Source of the DNA: Dokdonia sp. 4H-3-7-5
GTDB taxonomy: Bacteria; Bacteroidota; Bacteroidia; Flavobacteriales; Flavobacteriaceae
DNA length: 64,000 nt
Assembly: GCF_000212355.1 (NCBI RefSeq)
Contig: NC_015496.1
Span: 2,512,001-2,576,000, forward strand
Direction of reading: 5' to 3'
Shown: in pieces, positions 26,723-34,746 of the stretch
How positions within the stretch are numbered: the first letter of the stretch is position 1
Layout: the number at the start of each line of letters is the position of its first letter
The notes under the pieces: generated by a model
What the model saw: only the letters and a program-made list of their open reading frames with translations
Told to the model about the DNA's origin: nothing
Database searches by the model: none
Position numbers and translations under genes: made by a program

Positions 26723-27280
26723 TTAATAGTCAAATTTATAAGAATTTGTTGTTTTTATTTTTGTCCAATTTTTAAATTCAACATTCACAATTACTTCTTG
26801 AGTTCCGTGAACTTTTTCTTTAAACTCAAAATTTTCTTGATATGAAATTCCATATTTATTTAGGACTTCATCAATTTTATTTTTTTCCAGTTCCGCTTTT
26901 TTATATTCTCTTCTATATTTATTCAGTTTAGAGTAAGCAGCTGCCAGAAATGAAAATCCAGCTGCAATCATTCCAATTTTCACGTACCATAGATACAAGC
27001 TAAATATTTTCCAGTCAGATAAAAAATACCCAAGAAGTATTAAAAGAAAACCAATAATTATTGTGCCGTAGAAAGTCAGATGTGTTGACTTTTGGTTTCT
27101 GCGTATTATTTCCAATTCGAGATTAGCAATTTCTAATTTTTCTTGAAATTTTTTGTCAAGTGTAATTTTTGAGCAAGTATTATTAAAATCAGGTTTTTTA
27201 TTGGTCAAGTTACAAGTCAATCCTTTTTTAAGACTCGTTATTTGGTTTTCGCATAAATCACAATGTCGTGAAAAATTCAT
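26723..27280 (-). CDS. Cassette C13 membrane protein with N-terminal Cys cluster
   Basis: 185 residues. The first 35 hold C-D-L-C, one Cys in L-T-C-N-L and one in N-T-C, a possible zinc ribbon. A coiled region follows, then two helices (FYGTIIIGFLLILLGYFLS and YVKIGMIAAGFSFLAAAY) and a charged coiled coil (KLNKYRREYKKAELEKNKIDEVLNKYG). Family unknown. Its attC carries intron 1. On the right its first bases (TTGTGGTG) pair with the attC exon beyond the intron. Confidence 0.65.
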   Translation of the reverse strand: MNFSRHCDLCENQITSLKKGLTCNLTNKKPDFNNTCSKITLDKKFQEKLEIANLELEIIRRNQKSTHLTFYGTIIIGFLLILLGYFLSDWKIFSLYLWYVKIGMIAAGFSFLAAAYSKLNKYRREYKKAELEKNKIDEVLNKYGISYQENFEFKEKVHGTQEVIVNVEFKNWTKIKTTNSYKFDY

Positions 27281-27345
27281 TAAAATTTCAGTTCGGTTTT
27301 AGTCAGTTTTTGATTCCAGCGTTCGTTTTGGTAAATGCACCACAA

Positions 27346-27823
27346 CAGGCCACTGCATAAAGCGAGTGCGGCTCCCGATAGCTATCGGGATTGTTGATTT
27401 GCTTTAATTTGCGGTCTTGTTTGTTTGATCTAAATATACAATGAATTTTGGAGTTGTGCGCCGCGCGTAGAGCTTTCAAACTTGCCTCCGACGAGCGCAG
27501 CGAGAGGAAGGCACAACATTCGCTTTATGCTGTAGTTGTGGCTGGTTGCAACCACGTCTCGAGCTTTCTATGCTTTAGATTTATTCTTTAGACATTTTTG
27601 AGCAGTGGCCTGTGGACGGCTGATTGGTAGGGTGGGAGCTTTAAAATCCTAGCAGATTAACTCTAACTTGATCTATACCCAAATCTTTGATATTTCAACG
27701 ACTTTTGAGGTGTTTTGATTTTGAAGTGGAGCCATACGACGGCGGGAATTTGCAAGTATGCTACTGCCTTGGAAGTGGCTTATCTTGAGATGAAAAACAT
27801 GTCCTTTGGCAATCAGCCGTCCA
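27346..27823. mobile_element. ORF-less cassette C12
   Basis: 478 bp. Its attC half is 27346-27618, running from CAGGCCACTGC to GCAGTGGCCTGTGGACG. It has the CCCGATAGCTATCGGG palindrome and one TCGCTGCGCTCG hairpin. The B half follows and ends in the complementary CGTCCA at 27818-27823. Confidence 0.8.
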
Positions 27824-28014
27824 CGGTTGGGCTAAGCGTAGTGCGGAGGCAAGGAAACTTTTCGTTTCCGTCTTCCGACGTAGCTAAAGCTTATTGTTTT
27901 GCTTTTTCTTTTTTTTGTTCAAAGCTAAATCCATAAGATTTAGCGACTTTATAAATATACACAGACCTTTCGGTTTTGCCCTAAAGTCCGCATTACGTTT
28001 AGGTTCTGTTGTAA
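27824..28014 (-). other. attC of C11
   Basis: 191 bp. The arms CTAAGCGTAGTGCGG (27832-27846) and CCGCATTACGTTTAG (27988-28002) pair with two mismatches. The ORF-side core is GTTGTAA (28008-28014), complementary to TTTACAAC at the right end of the cassette. Confidence 0.8.
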
Positions 28015-28018
28015 ACAG

Positions 28019-28411
28019 TTATTTAATGAGATAAACAGTTGTTTTATATTTTTCATATTTTCTTAAGTCTACCTGTGAGAATTTTGGATTTTCCGAAGAA
28101 TAGTAAACATCTACCTCATATCCCATACAATCCTTATTTTTATAGCAATCAAAATATTCTACTCCAACTGTCCCATCGTATTTTTTATTGTCCACAATAT
28201 ATTCGTAATCAATCGAATATCTGGCCATATTAATAAATTCGAAATTTGTTATTTTTCCAACCACATGTTTTCTATTCGTCTTTACGCTGTAGTCTATTAG
28301 TAAATGATAGGTAGTGGTTCCAATAATTGCGATTGCCAGAAGTCCGAAGATGAACATTTTCCAAAAAGGATTTTCCTTAAATTTTTCCATTAATGATTCT
28401 TGGTCGTGCAA
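28019..28411 (-). CDS. Cassette C11 single-helix membrane protein
   Basis: 130 residues: a charged start, one helix (FWKMFIFGLLAIAIIGTTTYHLLI), then a beta-rich domain with GKITNFEFINMARYSIDYEYIVDNKKYDGTVGV and EVDVYYSSENPKFSQVDL, which looks like the DUF3592 fold. It carries a Cys pair (DCYKNKDCMG). The call to DUF3592 is tentative. Confidence 0.6.
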   Translation of the reverse strand: MHDQESLMEKFKENPFWKMFIFGLLAIAIIGTTTYHLLIDYSVKTNRKHVVGKITNFEFINMARYSIDYEYIVDNKKYDGTVGVEYFDCYKNKDCMGYEVDVYYSSENPKFSQVDLRKYEKYKTTVYLIK

Positions 28412-28442
28412 CGTATTTTAAGGTAGTCGTAATTGTTTACAA

Positions 28443-28891
28443 CAGGCCACTGCATAAAGCGAGTGCGGCTCCCGATAGCTATCGGGATTGCTGATTTGCT
28501 TTAATTTGCGGTCTTGTTTGTTTGATCTAAATATACAATGAATTTTGGAGTTGTGCGCCGCGCGTAGAGCTTTCAAAAATGTCTCATTCGCTTTATGCTG
28601 TAGTTGTGGCTGGTTGCAACCACGTCTCGAGCTTTCTATGCTTTAGATTTATTCTTTAGACATTTTTGAGCAGTGGCCTGTGGACGGCTGATTGGTAGGG
28701 TGGGAGCTTTAAAATCCTAGCGGATTTACTCTAACTCGATCTATACCCAACTCTTCGATATTTCAATGACTTTTGAGGTGTTCTGATTTTGAAGCGGAGC
28801 CATACGACGGCGGGAATTTGCAAGTATGCAACTGCCTTGGATGTGGCTTGTCTTGAGATGAAAAACATGTCCTTTGGCAATCAGCCGTCCA
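28443..28891. mobile_element. ORF-less cassette C10
   Basis: 449 bp with attC half 28443-28686. It carries the CCCGATAGCTATCGGG palindrome but no TCGCTGCGCTCG hairpin; instead CAAAAATGTCT and AGACATTTTTG pair inside the attC. It is 16 bp longer than C2 and C8, which lack the palindrome. Confidence 0.82.
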
Positions 28892-29019
28892 CGTTGTTGT
28901 ATATGGTTTGTTACGTGTTTCAAGCAACTAATTAAGTAAATAATTACCGACGAAGAAAGTCCGCGAGGACTTTCGTAAGTAGGCGAGAAGCAAGCAATAA
29001 ATTATATACGGTGTTACAG
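28892..29019 (-). other. attC of C9
   Basis: 128 bp. The arms GTATATGGTTTGTTAC (28899-28914) and GCAATAAATTATATAC (28994-29009) pair. An inner hairpin GAAAGTCC-GCGA-GGACTTTC is visible. The ORF-side core is GTTACAG at 29013-29019. Confidence 0.85.
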
Positions 29020-29023
29020 CAAG

Positions 29024-30178
29024 TTACTCTGTGTTATATCGTTTCAGTTTTTTTAATTCCGGTGGTCCTAGCATTAAGCTCATTTCCTTATTAATTGTTT
29101 CCAAAACTTCATCAAAAACCCACTTATTTTCGTTAAACATCCAAATTATCATAAACGAATTTACTTCTTTATAAAAAACAATTGATATGCATTTATTTAA
29201 TTTATGTCTATACTTAAAAATTTCTCCAGCATTTCTTGCCATTATTTTCCATTCAGGTATATCTTTTTTCTGTATGGGTAAAAAAACAAAACCACAATTG
29301 TGATTTTCATTAACAAATTGATAAGGAAGAATTTGCTCGTTATTTTTACAATGGTTTATCGATTTTTTGAAGCGTAATAAAAATTCTGATAATTCATATC
29401 TTTTTAATTTAGCGATTTCAGTTATTATTTTATGATATTCATTATTATTCTCTTTTTCTATAAGAACTAATCTTTCATAAAAAATATGTAAATAATCTTT
29501 GAAATCATAATCAGATTTGTCATTATTAATATTATCTAAATTTGATAAATAATCAAAATTTATTTCTTTGATATTTTCGTTATTTATAAAATGACTTAAG
29601 ATGTAATATTCGGAGTATAAATCAATGTTTTGTATATAGTACTCAATAAATTTAGCTCTAAAATTAAGGTAATCACTTAATTCCGAAGGTGTAATTAATT
29701 TATCACATAAAAAATTATATATTTTTATTTCAAATATGTGTATAAAACCTTGTATTTTACTTTTAGTAAATTTTAGGTTTCTATTTTTATTTTCCAAATC
29801 TAATTCACACAAATACAGAATAATATTATGAATGATAGAGTTGTCTTTTAAAGAAATTTCTATTTTTTGATTTCTTTTATTAATAATAGGAATACACTTA
29901 TGTTCATTAAGATATTTATGTGTATTCTTAATCTGAGTTTTAGCTTTTTTTAAAACCTTATTTAAAAACCATTTATCGTTATTTTCTGTTGAGTTTTGAT
30001 TATTCCTTTCCTTTATTTCAATGAAAAACATTAAATCACCTATCCAAACGATATTATCTGATAATTCAAGCTCATTTTTATCTATTACGAATTCATTTTT
30101 ATTGAAAGTGAACTCCTTAAAGAAATGAGTAGAATTAATTTCAGAAACAGAAAATTCAGATTGGGTTTCTTTTTTCAT
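29024..30178 (-). CDS. Cassette C9 protein, possible PD-(D/E)XK nuclease fold
   Basis: 384 residues, very AT-rich codons, no signal peptide or membrane helix. Residues ~35-60 hold an acidic strand followed by GDLMFFIEIKERN, which fits the D..ExK pattern of PD-(D/E)XK nucleases, with an upstream Glu in F-V-I-D-K-N-E. The helical middle (~130-280) and the C-terminus (CGFVFLPIQKKDIPEWKIMARNAGEIFKYRHKLNKCISIVFYKEVNSFMIIWMF) are not recognised. A nuclease role, for example in phage defence, is inference only. Confidence 0.6.
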   Translation of the reverse strand: MKKETQSEFSVSEINSTHFFKEFTFNKNEFVIDKNELELSDNIVWIGDLMFFIEIKERNNQNSTENNDKWFLNKVLKKAKTQIKNTHKYLNEHKCIPIINKRNQKIEISLKDNSIIHNIILYLCELDLENKNRNLKFTKSKIQGFIHIFEIKIYNFLCDKLITPSELSDYLNFRAKFIEYYIQNIDLYSEYYILSHFINNENIKEINFDYLSNLDNINNDKSDYDFKDYLHIFYERLVLIEKENNNEYHKIITEIAKLKRYELSEFLLRFKKSINHCKNNEQILPYQFVNENHNCGFVFLPIQKKDIPEWKIMARNAGEIFKYRHKLNKCISIVFYKEVNSFMIIWMFNENKWVFDEVLETINKEMSLMLGPPELKKLKRYNTE

Positions 30179-30190
30179 AATTTGCTGTAA

Positions 30191-30623
30191 CAGGCCACTG
30201 TATAAAGCGAGTGCGGCATTTTGCTGATTTGCTTTAATTTGCGGTCTTGTTTGTTTGATCTAAATATACAATGAATTTTGGAGTTGTGCGCCGCGCGTAG
30301 AGCTTTCAAAAATGTCTCATTCGCTTTATGCTGTAGTTGTGGCTGGTTGCAACCACGTCTCGAGCTTTCTATGCTTTAGATTTATTTTTAGACATTTTTG
30401 AGCAGTGGCCTGTGGACGGCTGATTGGTAGGGTGGGAGCTTTAAAATCCTAGCGGATTTACTCTAACTCGATCTATACCCAAATCTTCGATATTTCAACG
30501 ACTTTTGAGGTGTTCTGATTTTGAAGCGGAGCCATACGACGGCGGGAATTTTCAAGTATGTAACTGACTTGGATGTGGCTTGTCTTGAGATGAAAAACAT
30601 GTCCTTTGGCAATCAGCCGTCCA
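30191..30623. mobile_element. ORF-less cassette C8
   Basis: 433 bp, the same length as C2. The attC half is 30191-30418 with the GTGGACG core at 30412-30418. It lacks both the CCCGATAGCTATCGGG palindrome (GCGGCATTTTGCTG instead) and the GC-rich hairpin. Confidence 0.82.
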
Positions 30624-30816
30624 CGGCTCCGTATATGAAAAGTAGCGCTGAAAATAAGCGGTTACTTTTCGGATGAAACACAAGCCAGATTTTTAAATTT
30701 TACTATTTATCTTTTTATTGGAAATCGTCAAATTTAAAAATTTGGCGACTTTCCAAAAATGCCCAAACCATAGTGTTATCAATGACTTGTGCTATTTTTT
30801 ATATACATTGTTAGGC
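30624..30816 (-). other. attC of C7
   Basis: 193 bp. GTATATGAAAAGTAGC (from 30631) pairs with GCTATTTTTTATATAC (30791-30806). The ORF-side core GTTAGGC (30810-30816) contains the stop codon of the C7 gene. Confidence 0.85.
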
Positions 30817-31392
30817 ACAGTCTTTTATCCGCTGTTGTATATATTCAGTACTTAAATCAGCGACAAAATCCATTTCAATTACTTTCCAATTATATTCATC
30901 CGAAGCTTTTTTGATTTCAGTTATTTGCTCACTTCTTTCTTTAAACTTCGTTTTCCAATTATCAATAATTTCAGAGCCATATTTATCAACCCATTGTCTT
31001 TGTTTCGGATTTTCAAAATGTTCTTTCATAAATGTTTTAGGTTCATTTTGTTTAAAATACCAAATATTTTCTATCTCAATATTTTCCGTTATCAGGACTT
31101 TTTTAAGTCCGTTAAATTGTTCCACAGTTCTTGGATATTCAGCCAATAAAACATTATCGTCAATTTCTTTTAAGTTTTTTGAGATAAATTTTCCAATAAT
31201 GTCAGTCGTAAGCATTTTTCCACTATCCAATAATTTCATCATTTCTTTTCCTAAATCATCATCTTTTCGCAGTTGTTCCCTCAAAGATTTTCCCAAATTA
31301 AAAACTGAAGAATTCAATTCATATGACAATGCACTTTCAGTTTTATCTTTAGAAAGTCCAAAGTCCAGAAAAAGAATATTCAGTTTTCGCAT
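30811..31392 (-). CDS. Cassette C7 adenylate-kinase-like protein without P-loop
   Basis: 193 residues. The middle matches the AMP-binding region of adenylate kinases: LGKSLREQL, DDLGKEMMKLLDSGKMLTTDIIGKFI and LLAEYPRTVEQFNGLKKVL. At the N-terminus the nucleotide-binding GxxGxGKG loop is missing; the corresponding strand-loop reads LFLDFGLSKDKTESA. Phosphotransfer as in Adk is therefore unlikely; it may bind nucleotides or have a new role. The stop codon overlaps the attC core. Confidence 0.7.
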   Translation of the reverse strand: MRKLNILFLDFGLSKDKTESALSYELNSSVFNLGKSLREQLRKDDDLGKEMMKLLDSGKMLTTDIIGKFISKNLKEIDDNVLLAEYPRTVEQFNGLKKVLITENIEIENIWYFKQNEPKTFMKEHFENPKQRQWVDKYGSEIIDNWKTKFKERSEQITEIKKASDEYNWKVIEMDFVADLSTEYIQQRIKDCA

Positions 31393-31412
31393 TTTTTTCA
31401 GATTGTGCCTAA

Positions 31413-31603
31413 CGGTTTGTATAAGAATAGTAGGGTTGAAAATAGACAGTTACTATTCGGTATAACACAAGCCGAATTTTTAAATTTTACTTATTACTTT
31501 TATTTTTCAATAAGCCAAATTTAAAAATTTGGCGACTTTGCAAACGTGCACATTCCATTGAATTCAGCACTAATTGCCCTATTATTTTTATACGGTGTTA
31601 TCT
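31413..31603 (-). other. attC of C6
   Basis: 191 bp, the clearest site. GTATAAGAATAGTAGGG (31419-31435) pairs with CCCTATTATTTTTATAC (31577-31593) with two mismatches. The spacers AACGGTTT and GGT lie outside, and the core GTTATCT is at 31597-31603. Confidence 0.88.
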
Positions 31604-31621
31604 CTTGTTTTTTCGCTATGC

Positions 31622-32014
31622 TCATAGATTTGTGGTAATTTTAAAAATAAATCCGTACAAGTTTAAAAGTCCGTAAATATTTACAATTCCGAAAACTATT
31701 CCGAAGAAAAGTTCTTTATTCAGTCGGTAATTTTTTAGTTCCGCACCAATTGACTTTAGATTTTTTTGGTTTTCAAATCCTATTTGAGTTTTCGCTATTC
31801 TATCGCCAATTCGTCTTTTAGGACTCATTAAAGTAAACAGAATATCAATTGGGATAATCGGTAAAATATTTCGCAACGAACATTTCCATTCATTAGCTTT
31901 TTGGCCGTCTAAATTTTGTACTTGAATTCCGAATATTCTTTTTCCGATACTTTTTCCGTTTAGAAAATCTTTATTCATTGCAACTGGATAAATAACAAAC
32001 ATTGATATAATCAA
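31622..32014 (-). CDS. Cassette C6 RDD-family membrane protein, start unclear
   Basis: From the TTG at 32014 the product has 130 residues with the RDD-domain core NGKSIGKRIFGIQVQNLDGQKANEWKCSLRNI and PKRRIGDRIAKTQIG, plus two or three helices. The frame stays open upstream with KNRAKSFAVDYLILCIIGILLFAISAD, the normal first RDD helix. No ATG, GTG or TTG occurs there before an upstream stop near 32183. Either a rare start is used, the first helix is lost, or the cassette is partly broken. Confidence 0.65.
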   Translation of the reverse strand: MIISMFVIYPVAMNKDFLNGKSIGKRIFGIQVQNLDGQKANEWKCSLRNILPIIPIDILFTLMSPKRRIGDRIAKTQIGFENQKNLKSIGAELKNYRLNKELFFGIVFGIVNIYGLLNLYGFIFKITTNL

Positions 32015-32139
32015 ATCCGCTGAAATTGCAAATAATAAAATTCCGATTATGCATAAAATCAGATAATCTACAGCAAAAGATTTGGCTCTATTTTTTAATG
32101 TTGAATTCAGAAGTATTGTTTTTTTTAAATAAGAGATAA

Positions 32140-32260
32140 CGGTTTTGTATAAGATTAGTTGCGTGGTTTAGCAACGAATTTAGCAAATACAAACCAAATA
32201 GAAAATCCGCGAGGATTTTCGTAAGTAGGCTCGTACCAAGCAATTAATTTTATACGTTGT
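32140..32260 (-). other. attC of C5, interrupted by intron 2
   Basis: GTATAAGATTAGTTGC (32147-32162) pairs with GCAATTAATTTTATAC (32240-32255). Joining ..ACGTTGT (to 32260) with TACCCAACG (from 34110) restores the core GTTACCC. Confidence 0.85.
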
Positions 32261-34109
32261 GTGTGCCCAGTATGGGCATCTTTAGACTACTTATTAAAAG
32301 TAGTTTATTTATCTAGAGGGTGCAAGTCCCTTATGGGTAGGGGTAACGCCTTGAACCATTAGTAAGCTGCAAGGTTGCTAGTTGTGAAGTTAGGACTGAA
32401 GAAAGCAGGACTACAAATCTCGGTACTGACGAACAGGAACCGTATATGAGGCATAATTATTTGGGTAAGCAAGCACATCATTGTTACGCTCTAAATAGTA
32501 TCAAAAGGGTAATTATGTAGATACGGCAGGGATTGAGAGAAAGAAGATGTTCTTACCTGGGGAGGTCTCTATAACCAGGAGTTGGTCTATTAGAGAAGTC
32601 AGCAGAAGTCATAGTAGCTAAAGCCTGATATTTTAGTGAAGGACAGAACAATAATTGTCTTTAATGACCAAAGGAGTTGTTTTATGTTACGGATAGTTTT
32701 CTAGTAAAATAATAGCCTTTGATTAAGCGAGACAGCAATTCAAATTATGAGTATTGATTAAACAAGTAACAAGTAAAAAGAATCTAAACGAAGCCTACGC
32801 GCGAGTGTACCGTAATAAGGGATCTGCTGGAGTGGATAAGGTTCACATTAAAGAACTAAAATCTATACTACAGATTCATGGAAAACAATACATTTCGCAC
32901 ATAGAAAGAAAGCGCTATCAGGTGTCTCCTATATTAGGTGTTGAAATCCCTAAAAGCAATGGCAAGAAACGATTACTCGGTATTCCTACAGTTGTTGATA
33001 GAGTATTTCAGCAGGCATTACATCAAGTATTGCAACCTTTTATTTGAGCCAGACTTTCAAAAGCATAGTTACGGGTTCAGACCACAACGTAATGCCCATC
33101 AAGCCACGGCACAAAGCCTTTTAAATATCAATGCTGGTTTTCAAGATATAGTAGATATAGATTTAAAGAGTTTCTTTGATGAAGTATCACACTGTATACT
33201 TCTAGAGTTGATTTACAAAAAGGTACAGTGCAAAGCTACGATGCGGTTATTGCGTTCATTTCTTAGAGCGCCTATACTGATTAACGGTCGATTACAAAAA
33301 CGCAGAAAAGGCGTTCCTCAGGGTTCGCCATTAAGTCCATTGCTTTCTAATATTCTGCTCAATGAGCTTGATAAAGAATTAGAGCAACGAGGACATCGTT
33401 ATGTAAGATATGCCGATGATTTTAGTATTTACGTTAAAAGTAAAGAGGCTGCAAAGCGTGTAGGTAACAGTATCTATAAGTATTTGCGAGACCACCTCCA
33501 ACTTCCCATAAATAGGGTAAAGAGCGGTGTGCGGAGACCTTTAGATTTCCAAGTATTAGGCTTTGGATTTGTGCCAACGTATAAGAAAGGGGAAAAAGGG
33601 AAGTATCAGCTCGTGGTAACTAGGTCTAAATGGCAAGATTTTAAGTCAAAACTTAAATACCTGACCAAAAAGACGATACCTGCAAGTTTTGATGAGCGTA
33701 TCAAACGTATCAACCTATTAATACGTGGTTGGATAAATTACTTTAAACCTGCCTCCATTCAGTCGAAGCTTAAGAAGCTAGAAGAATGGCTAAGGAACCG
33801 ATTGAGGTACTGCATATGGCATCACTGGAAGAAACCAGAACGGAAGCGTAAAAACCTAATCCGTTTAGGAGTAAACTTAGACCACGCCTATGCTTGGAGT
33901 CGCACAAGAATGGGAGGATGGGCAGTCGCTCAAAGCCCTATACTAGGCACTACAATTACTATTAAACGGTTAAAAATGAGAGGTTATGTTAGTCTAATCG
34001 AGTACTATAATCGAGCTGTATAATTATTGAACCGCCGTATACGAGACCCGTATGTACGGTGGTGTGAGAGGCGCACTCTGCTAGTTGCTAGCAGAGCCGT
34101 CTACTCGAT
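32261..34109 (+). mobile_element. Group II intron 2 (group IIC-attC type), frameshifted ORF
   Basis: 1,849 bp, one base longer than introns 1 and 3. The ends, domain V, domain VI and the insertion point in the attC core are as in intron 1. The extra T lies in the reverse transcriptase gene. Confidence 0.93.
32754..34023 (+). pseudogene. Reverse transcriptase of intron 2, frameshifted
   Basis: The sequence equals the intron 1 gene except for one extra T in the run at 33038-33041. This breaks the frame after residue ~95 (LQP, then a stop at 33045-33047). The RT active site and maturase domain continue in another frame, open from 32938. The intron could still splice or move with maturase from introns 1 or 3. 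Confidence 0.9.
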
Positions 34110-34128
34110 TACCCAACGTTTTTTATTT

Positions 34129-34611
34129 TCAGTTCAACAGTAGTTTTTCCGTTCGATTATTAAAAATCCGAATAAAATCCTCCGTTTTATTATTCACGAT
34201 ACAGCCTCCAGAGCAAAAGTTCAAGATTGTAACTTTCGTTTCATTTTTTAATTCACTCGTCACTAACTGTTCAGGACATCCAGAGTATCCTCCAACACTT
34301 TCGATAATAATTGGCTTTTTTTCCAGAAAATAAGCAACTGCTAATTGATTAATTTGGTCTTCCAACCATTTAATTTCGTTATCGTTTAGTTTGTCTTTCA
34401 ATTCATACGCAAACTTTAGTTTCCAAATTGAATTCAGGTCAGTTTTTAGAAATTCGCTCGAAGGTTTATTTTCTAAATCAATTTTAAAATTCTTTGGCGT
34501 ATAGTTTAATAATTCCAGATACTCTTTTTCAGATTCAGGAATAGAATCATTGTTTTGAGCAGTACAGATTGTACTTAGAAGGAAAATTGTTATGAATATG
34601 ATGTTTCTCAA
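34129..34611 (-). CDS. Cassette C5 secreted protein
   Basis: 160 residues with a signal peptide (RNIIFITIFLLSTICTAQ). A helical, acidic middle is followed by a region with three Cys (GGYSGCPEQL, NFCSGGCIVNN), suggesting disulfides or a metal site. The C-terminus NRTEKLLLN resembles that of the C18 protein. Family unknown. Confidence 0.65.
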   Translation of the reverse strand: MRNIIFITIFLLSTICTAQNNDSIPESEKEYLELLNYTPKNFKIDLENKPSSEFLKTDLNSIWKLKFAYELKDKLNDNEIKWLEDQINQLAVAYFLEKKPIIIESVGGYSGCPEQLVTSELKNETKVTILNFCSGGCIVNNKTEDFIRIFNNRTEKLLLN

Positions 34612-34622
34612 ATGTTGGGTAA

Positions 34623-34746
34623 CGTTGTTGTGTATGGTTAGTTGCGCGGTTAAGCAACTAATTTAGTAAACAAATACGAACCCGAGAAAATTCCGAAGGA
34701 ATTTTCCAAATAAGCACTTGCCAAAGCAATTAATTATACACGGTGT
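34623..34746 (-). other. attC of C4, interrupted by intron 3
   Basis: GTGTATGGTTAGTTGC (34630-34645) pairs with GCAATTAATTATACAC (34726-34741). An inner hairpin GAAAATTCC-GAA-GGAATTTTC is visible. The site is very like the attC of C3. Confidence 0.85.
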
